Notes under the pieces: model-generated
Told to the model about the DNA's origin: nothing
The model's input: only the letters and a program-made list of their open reading frames with translations
Database searches by the model: none
Origin: Gilliamella sp. wkB7
Lineage (GTDB): Bacteria > Pseudomonadota > Gammaproteobacteria > Enterobacterales > Orbaceae
DNA: 64,000 nt
Direction of reading: 5' to 3'
NCBI RefSeq assembly: GCF_001693435.1
Contig: NZ_CM004509.1
Span: forward strand, 1,302,001 to 1,366,000
Shown: positions 1 to 9,039 of the stretch, one piece after another
How positions within the stretch are numbered: position 1 is the stretch's first letter
How the letters are laid out: the number at the start of each line of letters is the position of its first letter
Translations under genes and position numbers: made by a program

Positions 1-282
1 TAATTCTGTTGCAGAACTTGGAAAAGCATTGGCTGAAGTTGCTGTTGCAACAATAATCATTCCAATATCATTTTTGTTGATATTCGCCATATCTATGGCA
101 TTTATAGCTGCTTCATAAGCCATACTTGTAACGGTTTCGTATGGTTCAGCAATGCGTCTTTCCTTGATACCAGTCCGCGTAGTGATCCACTCATCGCTAG
201 TATCGACCATTTTTTCAAGATCAGTATTAGTTCTGATCTGTTTTGGAAGATAACTCCCTGTTCCTAAAATCTTTGTATACAT
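1..282 (-). CDS. fabH: 3-oxoacyl-ACP synthase III (FabH), N-terminal part, cut by window edge
   Basis: Starts fatty-acid synthesis by condensing acetyl-CoA with malonyl-ACP in the cytoplasm. The 94 visible residues begin [13 protein letters not shown] and continue with [12 protein letters not shown] and [11 protein letters not shown], an almost residue-for-residue match to the start of E. coli FabH. The frame is open to base 1, so the rest, including the catalytic Cys/His/Asn, lies outside the window. The ATG is 4 bp after the plsX stop, so the two genes are read from one transcript, as in the usual rpmF-plsX-fabH order. Identity is firm; completeness cannot be judged. Confidence 0.95.
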   Translation of the reverse strand, partial: MYTKILGTGSYLPKQIRTNTDLEKMVDTSDEWITTRTGIKERRIAEPYETVTSMAYEAAINAIDMANINKNDIGMIIVATATSANAFPSSATEL

Positions 283-286
283 CTAA

Positions 287-1333
287 TTATTCGCTCTTGG
301 GTAATGCGGAAGAAAGGCTCATTGCAATCTTCTCTGGTATATTTGTTTGTATTGCCAAAATAGCTTGTTCAATTGCTGCAAAAAATGATTTTTGATTGGC
401 ACTACCGTGACTTTTAATCACAATACTTCGGAGTCCAAGCAAACAAGCCCCATTATAGCGTCCAGGATCTAAATAACCAAAATTTTTTGTAATCATCCTT
501 TGCAGCCATTTGCTTAATAATTTTATAAAAAATGAATGGCGACCTAAAGATAATTTAAATGAAGACATAAAAATTTTAATTAATCCTTCAACCGTTTTCA
601 GTGTCACATTACCGACAAAACCATCGCATACTAATACATCTGTTTTGCCAGTTAAAAGTTCATTACCTTCCAAATAACCAATATAATTAATTTGATCATT
701 AGATTTTAAAACCTCTGCTGCTGCTCGGATTTTATCCAAACCTTTAATATCTTCTTCACCAATATTAAGTAATGCAACTCGAGGATGTTCTATCTTAAGT
801 ACAGTTTTTGCTAGGATTTCGCCCATTATTGCAAATTGTACCAACATATCACTATCACACTGCGCATTGGCACCGAGATCTAATACTACGGTATTTTGAT
901 TATTTAAAGCGGGAATTGTAGCCACTAAAGCAGGACGATCAATTCCTGTTAATGAGTGTAATAACAGCTTTGATAGTCCCATTAATGCCCCTGTATTACC
1001 TGCACTCACACATGCTTGAGCCTTGTTATCTTTAACCAATTCAAGCGCTATTCGCATTGATGAGCCTTGGCTATGACGAATTGCATAAGAAGGTTTTATG
1101 TCATTAGCAATTACTGAACTTGATTCAATCAAATTTAATCTACCATTTGATTGATATTGAGTGACAAGTTGTGAATTTTCTTTAGACAAAAAGAAATTGA
1201 TTTCTGTTGGATCGCCGACCAGAAATAAAGAAAGGTTAGGATAACAATTTAGTGCTTGTATTGCTGCAGGAACAACAATACGAGGACCGAAGTCCCCGCT
1301 CATAGCATCTAACGCAATGGTTAGATTATCCAA
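287..1333 (-). CDS. plsX: Phosphate acyltransferase PlsX
   Basis: Makes acyl-phosphate from acyl-ACP, the first step of the PlsX/PlsY route to phosphatidic acid; a peripheral membrane enzyme. It has 348 residues (E. coli about 356). Family landmarks are visible: [10 protein letters not shown] at residues 8-17, [10 protein letters not shown] near 110-119, [10 protein letters not shown] at 151-160 and [11 protein letters not shown] near 236-246. It sits 33 bp after rpmF and 4 bp before fabH, the conserved gammaproteobacterial order, which couples phospholipid and fatty-acid synthesis to a ribosomal-protein transcript. Nothing unusual was seen. Confidence 0.97.
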   Translation of the reverse strand: MDNLTIALDAMSGDFGPRIVVPAAIQALNCYPNLSLFLVGDPTEINFFLSKENSQLVTQYQSNGRLNLIESSSVIANDIKPSYAIRHSQGSSMRIALELVKDNKAQACVSAGNTGALMGLSKLLLHSLTGIDRPALVATIPALNNQNTVVLDLGANAQCDSDMLVQFAIMGEILAKTVLKIEHPRVALLNIGEEDIKGLDKIRAAAEVLKSNDQINYIGYLEGNELLTGKTDVLVCDGFVGNVTLKTVEGLIKIFMSSFKLSLGRHSFFIKLLSKWLQRMITKNFGYLDPGRYNGACLLGLRSIVIKSHGSANQKSFFAAIEQAILAIQTNIPEKIAMSLSSALPKSE

Positions 1334-1366
1334 AATGTCACCTGAGGATTTCTAATTAAATAGTTA

Positions 1367-1534
1367 TTATTTAGAAATCACTTTACGACCACGATAATAA
1401 CCATCAGCGGTTACGTGATGACGTAAATGAGTTTTACCTGATTCATCAACTGAGATATTAGCAACAGTTAATGCATCATGAGAACGACGCATACCACGTT
1501 TTGCACGAGTTTTACGATTCTGTTGAACAGCCAT
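1367..1534 (-). CDS. rpmF: 50S ribosomal protein L32
   Basis: A 55-residue basic protein of the large ribosomal subunit, read directly from the sequence: it begins [20 protein letters not shown] and ends [11 protein letters not shown]. This matches L32, which is 57 residues in E. coli. The start ATG lies 4 bp after the yceD stop and the stop is 33 bp before plsX, the standard yceD-rpmF-plsX arrangement. The protein keeps the basic N-terminus and lacks the Cys pairs found in zinc-binding L32 forms. Confidence 0.96.
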   Translation of the reverse strand: MAVQQNRKTRAKRGMRRSHDALTVANISVDESGKTHLRHHVTADGYYRGRKVISK

Positions 1535-1538
1535 GGAT

Positions 1539-2048
1539 TTACCCCTTATTCTTTAAACTAACTAAAATTGCAAATGGATTTGGTTTTTCATTCTCAGCAG
1601 GAATTTCACCAAATACCATATCTGCCTCTGACACTTCGCAGTGTTTACTATCATGTACCGGCGCAATTGGCAACGAAAGTATAATTTCGTCCTCAAGTAA
1701 CGCTAATATATCTACTTCGCCGAACTCGTTCATCAGAACAGGCTCATAATGTTCCGGTAGAGTCTCTGCTTGAGCATCGCTCTTAACAGGACTGAATTTA
1801 TTCATCACATGAACTTCAGTGATAAAAGGTTTAAAACAACGTTGACAAATCAACTCTAACGTCATTTTTGCATCAATTGTGATAACACAAAGTTTTTGCT
1901 CATCATAATCAAAAGATAAGCTACACGTAATATCACTTTTTGGACAATCAACCCTAGTTATAGCTTGAATAGGATAATATCCAACATAATCAAGCCGTTT
2001 TTGCGCTGCTTTAATTGGGTCAATTGTTAATGGCAATTTATTTAGCAT
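1539..2048 (-). CDS. yceD: DUF177-family protein YceD (large-subunit rRNA accumulation protein)
   Basis: A 169-residue cytoplasmic protein of the YceD/DUF177 family, linked in other bacteria and plastids to 23S rRNA accumulation. The N-terminus [20 protein letters not shown], the central CQRCFKPF pair of cysteines (near residues 90-97) and the acidic C-terminal half are typical of the family. It is the first gene of the rpmF-plsX-fabH operon, 4 bp upstream of rpmF, with a strong promoter about 70 bp upstream of the start. The biochemical role is poorly known; the family call rests on sequence and context. Confidence 0.93.
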   Translation of the reverse strand: MLNKLPLTIDPIKAAQKRLDYVGYYPIQAITRVDCPKSDITCSLSFDYDEQKLCVITIDAKMTLELICQRCFKPFITEVHVMNKFSPVKSDAQAETLPEHYEPVLMNEFGEVDILALLEDEIILSLPIAPVHDSKHCEVSEADMVFGEIPAENEKPNPFAILVSLKNKG

Positions 2049-2117
2049 AAGATATGTTTATCTACCTTAAAATTTTATTCAGTATAGTTAAAAACTACAC
2101 AATGCCGTAAGGCGCGC

Positions 2118-2146
2118 ATATTACCTTTAAATCATGATTTCGTCAA
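2118..2146 (-). promoter_or_regulatory. Sigma-70 promoter for yceD-rpmF-plsX-fabH
   Basis: Read on the minus strand: -35 TTGACG, a 17-bp spacer and -10 TAATAT, about 70 bp before the yceD ATG. Both hexamers are near consensus with ideal spacing. A small GC-rich inverted segment (GCGCGCCTTACGGC) follows in the likely 5' leader. Confidence 0.7.
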
Positions 2147-2240
2147 TGGGCGTAAACAAGATAATTTGTTTTAGTTATTGATTATTACCTTAATATTTAT
2201 TCTGATTATATAATTTAGTTCATAACAAAAATATAATCGC

Positions 2241-2273
2241 TAAATTTGATTTTTATATTAAATATCAAATTTA
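2241..2273. repeat. 10-bp perfect inverted repeat in the gap before yceD
   Basis: TAAATTTGAT and its exact reverse complement are separated by 13 bp in the 341-bp gap (2049-2389) between the TPM-domain gene and yceD. There is no T-run on either side, so it is not an obvious terminator; it may be an operator or a weak transcript end. Apart from this and the yceD promoter the gap is AT-rich and shows no further gene. Confidence 0.4.
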
Positions 2274-2389
2274 CGTTAACTATTATTTATCCAAAAAATA
2301 GAATATAGGAAGGAAAAACTTGATTACTGTTAAAAACGAATAATAAGAATTAATTAAAAAATAAGACAAATAAAACATCCCATTTATTA

Positions 2390-3301
2390 TTACCAACTTC
2401 CGGATGCTCCACCACCGCCACTGCGTCCACCGCCTCCACCACCAAAACCGCCGAATGGACCTCCACCAAAACCACCACCTTTACCACCACCGAAACCACC
2501 TCCTCGACCTCGACCACTGCTACTCATAGTTAAAATTCCACTTAAAATTGTACTAGCCACAAATGCTAAAAATATTAATGGCAAGACAATATGTAATGAA
2601 TAACCATTGAACAAAGTAAAACCGCCAACGGATATCCCATTTAACAAACCAGTGCCTAAACTTCTGGCGGCTCTACGTTTAGTGGAACTAATCAAAAATA
2701 AGCTCACAACACCGAAACATATCAAAAAGGAGGCTAACCCATAGTTAAATAAATTAGCACCAAATTCACTAGCAAGTACCGTTTTGAGATCAGTATCATT
2801 ATTAGTTTCTGGTACTTGTTGAGGATCATTCAATTTACTAATTAAAACTGAAAGCGCATCATGTATACCTTGATAATAGTCATTTTTCTTAAATTGTGGC
2901 GCTAATTGTTCACGAATAATATGGCTGGCAATTAAGTCAGTAATAGTTCCTTCAAACCCATAACCCACTTCAATTCGCATCAACTTATCATCTTTAACAA
3001 TTAATAATAAAATGCCATTATCTTTCTCTTTTTTACCTATTTTCCACTGAATAAACACCCGATCGGCATACTGCTCAATCGTTTCATTATCAAGTTTATT
3101 AATCATCAATACAGCAATCTGCGCACCATCAGTTCGCGTCTTTTCAAAACCAATCAAGGTTGATTCCAAATCATCTATTTGCGAAGATTCTAAAGTATGT
3201 GATATATCAATAACACGATGATCAAATGTTGGAATTTCAGTTAATGCATAACTTACAATACTAAAAAACAGTAAACAAAAGAGCAGATAATATTTTTTCA
3301 T
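2390..3301 (-). CDS. TPM-domain membrane protein, YgcG-like, glycine-rich tail
   Basis: A 303-residue exported membrane protein. It has a signal peptide (residues 1-20, ending SYALTE), a TPM domain at about 25-150 (VIDISHTLES, DNGILLLIVKDDKLMRIEVG, GFEGTITD), two predicted membrane segments near 188-205 and 225-255, and a C-terminal tail from about 263 made almost only of Gly, Phe, Ser and Arg. TPM domains face the periplasm; some have phosphatase activity, others act in membrane-protein quality control, so no reaction is assigned. It lies 8 bp after the lemA-family gene, a very common pairing that suggests a shared complex or regulation. The glycine-rich end is usual in this family. Confidence 0.85.
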   Translation of the reverse strand: MKKYYLLFCLLFFSIVSYALTEIPTFDHRVIDISHTLESSQIDDLESTLIGFEKTRTDGAQIAVLMINKLDNETIEQYADRVFIQWKIGKKEKDNGILLLIVKDDKLMRIEVGYGFEGTITDLIASHIIREQLAPQFKKNDYYQGIHDALSVLISKLNDPQQVPETNNDTDLKTVLASEFGANLFNYGLASFLICFGVVSLFLISSTKRRAARSLGTGLLNGISVGGFTLFNGYSLHIVLPLIFLAFVASTILSGILTMSSSGRGRGGGFGGGKGGGFGGGPFGGFGGGGGGRSGGGGASGSW

Positions 3302-3309
3302 TATGCTTA

Positions 3310-3906
3310 TTACCCAAAATTGACAGATGGAGCATTAGATATCTGTTGTTCATTTTCAACAGTAAATTGTTGTTTTGGTTGTTGCCCTATTATGTCAGCA
3401 ACCCATTTAGTCGGTAATTTGCGAATATAACTATTAAAACTCTGGACGGTTTGGATGTATCTACCCCTCGCCACAGTAATACGATTTTCCGTACCTTCAA
3501 GTTGGCTCATTAAATCTTGATAAAGGGTATTAGCTTTAAGATCAGGATAGTTTTCACTCACTGCTATTAATCGGCTTAATGCAGAACTTAATTCAGATTG
3601 TGCTTGTTGGAATTTAGAAAATAAAGCAGGATCACTAAGTTGATCTGCATTAATTTGAATTGAACCGACTTTAGCTCTAGCATCGGTGACTTGAGTTAAT
3701 ACGTCTTTTTCATGAGAAGCATAACCTTTTACGGTATTGACTAAATTAGGAACCAAATCAGCTCGACGTTTATATTGATTAACAACTTCAGACCATGAAG
3801 CGGCTACAGCTTCATCTTGGTTTTGAATATTGTTATAGTCTTTAAAAAAGATAAAAGCCCCAATAATAAGTAATACAATAATAATTAATAAAGATTTTGA
3901 TTTCAT
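3310..3906 (-). CDS. LemA family protein
   Basis: A 198-residue protein with one N-terminal membrane anchor (residues 5-21) followed by a long helical domain. The segment ASWSEVVNQYKRRADLVPNL with VNTVKGYASHEKDVL is the classic LemA core, followed by YPDLKAN and ENRITVARGRY. The N-terminus is expected outside with the helical bundle in the cytoplasm, as in other LemA proteins; the function is unknown. An AAGGA motif precedes the ATG. It is the upstream partner of the TPM-domain gene (8-bp gap), so both are probably co-transcribed. Confidence 0.9.
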   Translation of the reverse strand: MKSKSLLIIIVLLIIGAFIFFKDYNNIQNQDEAVAASWSEVVNQYKRRADLVPNLVNTVKGYASHEKDVLTQVTDARAKVGSIQINADQLSDPALFSKFQQAQSELSSALSRLIAVSENYPDLKANTLYQDLMSQLEGTENRITVARGRYIQTVQSFNSYIRKLPTKWVADIIGQQPKQQFTVENEQQISNAPSVNFG

Positions 3907-4336
3907 TGTAAGTCCTTATAAATAATTGAATTAATTGATAACTCAACAAATTATGAACAGTAAATAAAATAACCTATTTGAAAACTATATATCCCGCGTT
4001 TTACTTAGTATTAAAACTTGCTTTTAAAACAACAAACAAATACAGCCTAGTATGAAAAAATAATAAGGATAGCGAAAAATTGTAAAGAAAAGACTTCAAG
4101 AAAAAGTAATTTTGCGTTAACTATTTAAGTAAATCGGATAATGTTATTTACTAACTAAATCTACATTACTTAACATAGTTTATAAACATTATATCTTTTT
4201 TTATCAAATTTGCGAAGTATAATCCTAATTACTTATAAAATATACATCGCAATATCATTTATTATTACTTACAAAATTTATTAACAAAAATTCAGATAAA
4301 TTGGTTAACTAATTTTATCTTTTATAATTATTTTGA
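3907..4336. other. AT-rich intergenic region without a recognisable gene
   Basis: These 430 bp separate the lemA start from the stop of the haem-monooxygenase-like gene; both are on the minus strand. The stretch is very AT-rich and stop-dense in all frames. It must hold the lemA promoter, but no clear -35/-10 pair stands out and no strong hairpin was seen. Confidence 0.5.
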
Positions 4337-4648
4337 TTATAGAATTGTTTCAAAACACTCTAATTTTGCTGGTTCAAAATAAATATCTTTATTATTTGAT
4401 CGATTGTTAGTGTTACGATGGGTATGTTGAAAATATTCGGAATTAACCCAAGCGTCAAAATCTGCTTTAGATTCCCACTCAGTATACGATGAGAATAGCG
4501 TATATTCTTCCTCACTTTTTCCACGTAATAAGTAAAAACGATTAAATCCGTTCATGTCTTTTAAATGACTATCTCGGTTACGCCATATTTCAATAAATGT
4601 ATCTTCACTTCCACATTTAATCTTAAAACGATTCATTACAATATACAT
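4337..4648 (-). CDS. IsdG/HmoA-like haem-degrading monooxygenase (ABM fold)
   Basis: A 103-residue antibiotic-biosynthesis-monooxygenase-fold protein. Three positions match the IsdG catalytic residues: Asn6 (VMNRF), Trp67 (DFDAWV) and His77 (QHTHR); IsdG uses Asn7, Trp67 and His77. The pattern NRF, 14-20 residues, GF, then W-S-K and F-x-x-W-x-x-S also follows IsdG. Such enzymes open the haem ring to release iron in the cytoplasm. The ATG at 4648 is chosen because AGGAGA lies 6-7 bp upstream; a longer frame exists but lacks a ribosome site. It stands alone just after the rpoC terminator. A general ABM-family protein is the alternative. Confidence 0.72.
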   Translation of the reverse strand: MYIVMNRFKIKCGSEDTFIEIWRNRDSHLKDMNGFNRFYLLRGKSEEEYTLFSSYTEWESKADFDAWVNSEYFQHTHRNTNNRSNNKDIYFEPAKLECFETIL

Positions 4649-4680
4649 CCAAATCTCCTTTTGTATTTCAAATAGTTGGC

Positions 4681-4710
4681 AAAAAAATAGCACGCATAGG
4701 CGTGCTATTT
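4681..4710 (-). terminator. Intrinsic terminator of the rpoBC operon
   Basis: A perfect 11-bp stem, AAATAGCACGC with GCGTGCTATTT, and a 4-nt loop sit 21 bp after the rpoC stop. On the minus strand the stem runs into seven T. It separates rpoC from the downstream haem-monooxygenase-like gene. Confidence 0.9.
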
Positions 4711-4731
4711 ACATTCTAGCCTTTTTACAGG

Positions 4732-7700
4732 CTATTGTTGTTCTTCTGCTGAGTTTAGTAATTCAGCTAAGTTAGCTGTTGCTTCTTCTGCAGAAATTGT
4801 TGTTTGAATATCATCCGTCGATGGCATTGCTCGTTTACGCATACGCTCTTTATGGTAAGCATAACCTGTACCTGCTGGAATTAATCGACCAACAATTACG
4901 TTTTCTTTTAAGCCACGTAATTCGTCATTTTTACCAGCAACTGCTGCTTCGGTTAATACGCGTGTTGTTTCTTGGAACGACGCCGCAGATATAAACGATT
5001 CAGTAGTTAGTGATGCTTTAGTAATACCAAGCAGATCATGTAAGTAAACAATAGGTTCTTTACCTTGCGCTTCAAGTTCACGGTTAATAATCTTCAAGCG
5101 TGAAACCTCAAGTTGTTCTCCATCAAGTAGACGAGAACTACCTGGATGAATAACCGTTGCTTTACGTAACATTTGACGAACGATGACTTCAATGTGTTTA
5201 TCGTTGATTTTTACACCTTGTAAACGATAAACTTCTTGAACTTCGTTAACAATGTAACGTGTTACTGCATTTACACCACGTAGACGTAAAATATCGTGCG
5301 CCGATTCAGGACCATCCGAAATCACATCACCGCGACCAACTTGTTCCCCTTCAAATACGTTAAGCTGACGCCATTTAGGGATCATCTCTTCGTATGGTTC
5401 ACTACCATCTAATGGTGTGATAATTAAGCGACGTTTACCTTTAGTTTCTTTACCGAATGAGATAATACCATCAATTTCAGCAAGTATAGCTGGTTCTTTC
5501 GGTTTACGAGCTTCAAACAAGTCAGCAACACGTGGTAAACCACCTGTAATATCTTTGGTACCAACAGATGCCTGTGGAATACGAGCAAGTGTGTCACCAA
5601 TATTGATTTCAGCACCATCTTCTAATTGAACTAAAGCTTTACCTGGTAAGAAGTATTGCGCAAGCATTTCTGTACCAGCGACATAAATATCATCGCCTTT
5701 AGCATCCACAATTTTGATTGCTGGACGCAAATCTTTACCTACACCAGTACGCTCAGCTACATCTAATATCGCGATAGATGATAAACCGGTTAACTCATCA
5801 GTTTGACGAGTAATGGTTTGACCATCAACCATATCAACAAAACGTACAAAACCTTTTGCTTCAGAGATAACTGGCATAGTATGCGGATCCCAGTTAGCAA
5901 TCGTTTCACCAGCTTCAACCGCTGAACCATTACCTTTAGCTAGAATCGAACCGTAAGGAACTTTGTAGGTTTCTTTCATTCGACCTAATTCATCGATAAT
6001 TGTTAATTCAGCATTACGTGAAGTAATTACTAATTTCTTATCTGGGTTAGTTACAAACTTCGCATTTGTTAATTTAATGCTACCCTTATTTTTAACTTGA
6101 ACGCTTGATTCTGCTGCTGCTCGCGATGCAGCACCACCGATGTGGAATGTACGCATGGTTAACTGTGTACCCGGTTCACCGATTGACTGAGCCGCGATAA
6201 CACCGATTGCTTCACCCTTGTTAACTAAGTGACCACGAGCTAGGTCACGACCATAACATTTTGCACACACACCGAAATCAGTATCACATGAAACCACAGA
6301 ACGTACTTTCACGCTATCAACAGATTCAGCTTCTAACAAATCACAGTAGCTTTCATCAAGTAGTGTATTACGAGGAATTAAAATATCCGCGCTACCTGGT
6401 TTTAATACATCTTCAGCTGTTACACGACCTAGTACACGTTCACGTAGTGGCTCTTTAACATCACCACCCTCAATTACTGGTGTCATTACTACACCTTCTA
6501 ACGTGCCACAATCATCTTCAATAACAACTAGGTCTTGAGCTACGTCAACTAAACGACGAGTTAAGTAACCTGAGTTCGCAGTTTTCAAGGCAGTATCAGC
6601 AAGACCTTTACGTGCACCATGGGTAGAAATAAAGTACTGAAGTACGTTTAATCCTTCACGGAAGTTTGCAGTAATTGGTGTTTCGATAATTGAACCATCT
6701 GGTTTTGCCATCAAACCACGCATACCCGCTAACTGACGAATCTGTGCTGCGGAACCACGAGCACCAGAGTCGGCCATCATATAGATACTATTGAAAGAAG
6801 ATTGAACCTCTTCTTCACCATCACGGTTGATGACCTTTTCAGTTGATAAGTTATCCATCATTGCTTTAGCAACACGCTCATTAGCTGCGGCCCAGATATC
6901 GATAACTTTGTTATAACGTTCACCAGCAGTAACTAAACCTGATTGGAACTGTTCTTGAATTTCAGCAACTTCAATTTCAGCTTCGTTGATGATTTGTAAT
7001 TTCTTCGCAGGAATTTCCATATCATCAATACCAACTGAAACACCAGAACGAGCTGCATAAGCAAAACCGGTATACATCACTTGGTCAGCTAAAATAACAG
7101 TTTCTTTCATACCTAATTGGCGATAACAAATATTTAAAATTCGTGAAATCGCTTTTTTTCCGAGTGGTTGATTAATTACTGAGAAGCTCATACCTTTAGG
7201 CATAATTAACCACAAAATAGCACGACCAACAGTTGTATCTACAACTGATGTACTATCTTCCCACTCTCCAACACTATTACGCTGACTTTCAGTGATACGT
7301 ACTTTCACTTTTGCATGTAATTCTACCAGCCCTAAGCGATACAGTTTTTCTGCCTCTTTAGGACCAGTTAATATCATGCCTTCGCCCTTAGCATTCACTT
7401 TATCACGAGTCATGTAATAAAGACCTAATACCACGTCCTGAGAAGGAACGATGATAGGTTCACCACTTGCCGGTGAAAGGATGTTGTTGGTTGACATCAT
7501 CAACGCACGAGCTTCTAACTGTGCTTCTAGTGTTAAAGGAACATGAACAGCCATTTGGTCACCATCGAAGTCAGCATTGAATGCCGCACAAACTAATGGA
7601 TGTAACTGAATCGCTTTACCTTCAATTAAGATAGGTTCAAATGCTTGAATACCTAATCTATGCAATGTAGGTGCACGGTTTAGTAATACTGGGTGTTCAC

Positions 7701-8949
7701 GAATAACTTCATCTAAGATATCCCAAACAATTGCATCTTCACGCTCAACCATTTTCTTGGCTGCTTTAATGGTAGTGGCATAACCACGGCGTTCTAGTTT
7801 TCCGTAAATAAATGGTTTAAATAATTCAAGTGCCATTTTTTTCGGTAAACCACATTGATGTAAACGTAAGTATGGACCTACAGTAATTACTGAACGGCCT
7901 GAATAGTCAACACGTTTACCTAATAGGTTTTGACGGAAACGACCTTGTTTACCTTTAATCATATCAGCAAGTGATTTTAAAGGACGTTTGTTTGAACCTG
8001 TAATTGCACGACCACGACGACCATTATCTAATAATGCATCAACCGATTCTTGTAGCATACGTTTTTCGTTTCGTACGATAATATCTGGCGCAGCTAAATC
8101 TAATAAACGTTTTAAACGGTTATTACGGTTAATTACACGACGATAAAGATCATTTAAATCTGATGTTGCAAAACGTCCGCCATCAAGTGGTACTAGTGGG
8201 CGTAAATCAGGTGGCAATACTGGTAATACATTTAAAATCATCCATTCAGGTTTATTTTCTGATTGGATAAATGCTTCAATAATCTTAATACGTTTAGTTA
8301 ATTTTTTACGTTTAGTTTCAGAATTTGTTGTTGCTAGTTCGTCACGTAGTGCTTCGCATTCAGCTTGCACATCAATATTACGTAACAATTCTTGGATAGC
8401 TTCTGCACCCATACGTGCATCGAATTCATCACCAAATTCTTCTAACGCATCTAAATATTGTTCTTCAGTTAAAATCTGACCACGTTCTAAGTTCGTCATG
8501 CCTCCATCAAGAACCATGAATGATTCAAAATAAAGCACACGTTCAATATCGCGCAGTGGCATATCAAGCAATAAACCAATACGAGATGGTAATGATTTTA
8601 AAAACCAGATATGAGCAGTTGGAGAAGCAAGCTCAATGTGCCCCATACGTTCACGACGCACTTTAGCTTGAGTGACTTCTACACCACATTTTTCACAGAT
8701 CACACCACGGTGTTTTAAACGTTTATATTTTCCACATAAACATTCATAATCTTTCACAGGTCCAAAAATACGCGCACAAAACAATCCATCACGTTCAGGC
8801 TTGAACGTACGATAATTAATTGTTTCAGGTTTTTTGACTTCACCAAAAGACCATGAACGGATCATATCAGGAGAGGCAAGACCTATCTTGATAGCGTCAA
8901 AATCTTCAGTTTTAGTTTGTGCTTTTAGAAACTTTAGTAAGTCTTTCAC
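4732..8949 (-). CDS. rpoC: DNA-directed RNA polymerase subunit beta'
   Basis: Largest catalytic subunit of RNA polymerase. It has 1405 residues, E. coli size (1407). Starts [20 protein letters not shown]. The N-terminal zinc site ([19 protein letters not shown], about residues 70-88), the Mg-binding loop NADFDGDQM (about 458-466), the bridge-helix/trigger-loop region ([19 protein letters not shown] and [16 protein letters not shown]) and the second zinc site ([11 protein letters not shown]) are all intact. It follows rpoB by about 90 bp that contain a perfect hairpin, and ends before a strong terminator. No truncation or unusual codons. Confidence 0.99.
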   Translation of the reverse strand: MKDLLKFLKAQTKTEDFDAIKIGLASPDMIRSWSFGEVKKPETINYRTFKPERDGLFCARIFGPVKDYECLCGKYKRLKHRGVICEKCGVEVTQAKVRRERMGHIELASPTAHIWFLKSLPSRIGLLLDMPLRDIERVLYFESFMVLDGGMTNLERGQILTEEQYLDALEEFGDEFDARMGAEAIQELLRNIDVQAECEALRDELATTNSETKRKKLTKRIKIIEAFIQSENKPEWMILNVLPVLPPDLRPLVPLDGGRFATSDLNDLYRRVINRNNRLKRLLDLAAPDIIVRNEKRMLQESVDALLDNGRRGRAITGSNKRPLKSLADMIKGKQGRFRQNLLGKRVDYSGRSVITVGPYLRLHQCGLPKKMALELFKPFIYGKLERRGYATTIKAAKKMVEREDAIVWDILDEVIREHPVLLNRAPTLHRLGIQAFEPILIEGKAIQLHPLVCAAFNADFDGDQMAVHVPLTLEAQLEARALMMSTNNILSPASGEPIIVPSQDVVLGLYYMTRDKVNAKGEGMILTGPKEAEKLYRLGLVELHAKVKVRITESQRNSVGEWEDSTSVVDTTVGRAILWLIMPKGMSFSVINQPLGKKAISRILNICYRQLGMKETVILADQVMYTGFAYAARSGVSVGIDDMEIPAKKLQIINEAEIEVAEIQEQFQSGLVTAGERYNKVIDIWAAANERVAKAMMDNLSTEKVINRDGEEEVQSSFNSIYMMADSGARGSAAQIRQLAGMRGLMAKPDGSIIETPITANFREGLNVLQYFISTHGARKGLADTALKTANSGYLTRRLVDVAQDLVVIEDDCGTLEGVVMTPVIEGGDVKEPLRERVLGRVTAEDVLKPGSADILIPRNTLLDESYCDLLEAESVDSVKVRSVVSCDTDFGVCAKCYGRDLARGHLVNKGEAIGVIAAQSIGEPGTQLTMRTFHIGGAASRAAAESSVQVKNKGSIKLTNAKFVTNPDKKLVITSRNAELTIIDELGRMKETYKVPYGSILAKGNGSAVEAGETIANWDPHTMPVISEAKGFVRFVDMVDGQTITRQTDELTGLSSIAILDVAERTGVGKDLRPAIKIVDAKGDDIYVAGTEMLAQYFLPGKALVQLEDGAEINIGDTLARIPQASVGTKDITGGLPRVADLFEARKPKEPAILAEIDGIISFGKETKGKRRLIITPLDGSEPYEEMIPKWRQLNVFEGEQVGRGDVISDGPESAHDILRLRGVNAVTRYIVNEVQEVYRLQGVKINDKHIEVIVRQMLRKATVIHPGSSRLLDGEQLEVSRLKIINRELEAQGKEPIVYLHDLLGITKASLTTESFISAASFQETTRVLTEAAVAGKNDELRGLKENVIVGRLIPAGTGYAYHKERMRKRAMPSTDDIQTTISAEEATANLAELLNSAEEQQ

Positions 8950-8978
8950 AATTGACTCCTATGGAGTTAAATCAATTA

Positions 8979-9006
8979 GATAACTTATTATTACTAATAA
9001 GTTATC
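8979..9006 (-). other. Perfect 12-bp hairpin in the rpoB-rpoC junction
   Basis: GATAACTTATTA and its exact reverse complement flank a 4-nt loop between the rpoB stop and rpoC start. No T-run follows on the minus strand, so it is not a normal terminator. It could be an RNA-processing or mRNA-stability structure; this is inference. Confidence 0.55.
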
Positions 9007-9039
9007 CCTATAAATAGAAATCATTTGAACTAGAGAAGA

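Noticed and set aside
1471..1749. A 92-codon plus-strand frame across rpmF and yceD
   Set aside because: It is antisense to two clearly identified genes and has no protein-like features.
2390..2520. Glycine-codon-rich repeat at the 3' end of the TPM-domain gene as a possible satellite
   Set aside because: It encodes the glycine-rich tail normal for YgcG-type proteins and is not a separate DNA repeat.
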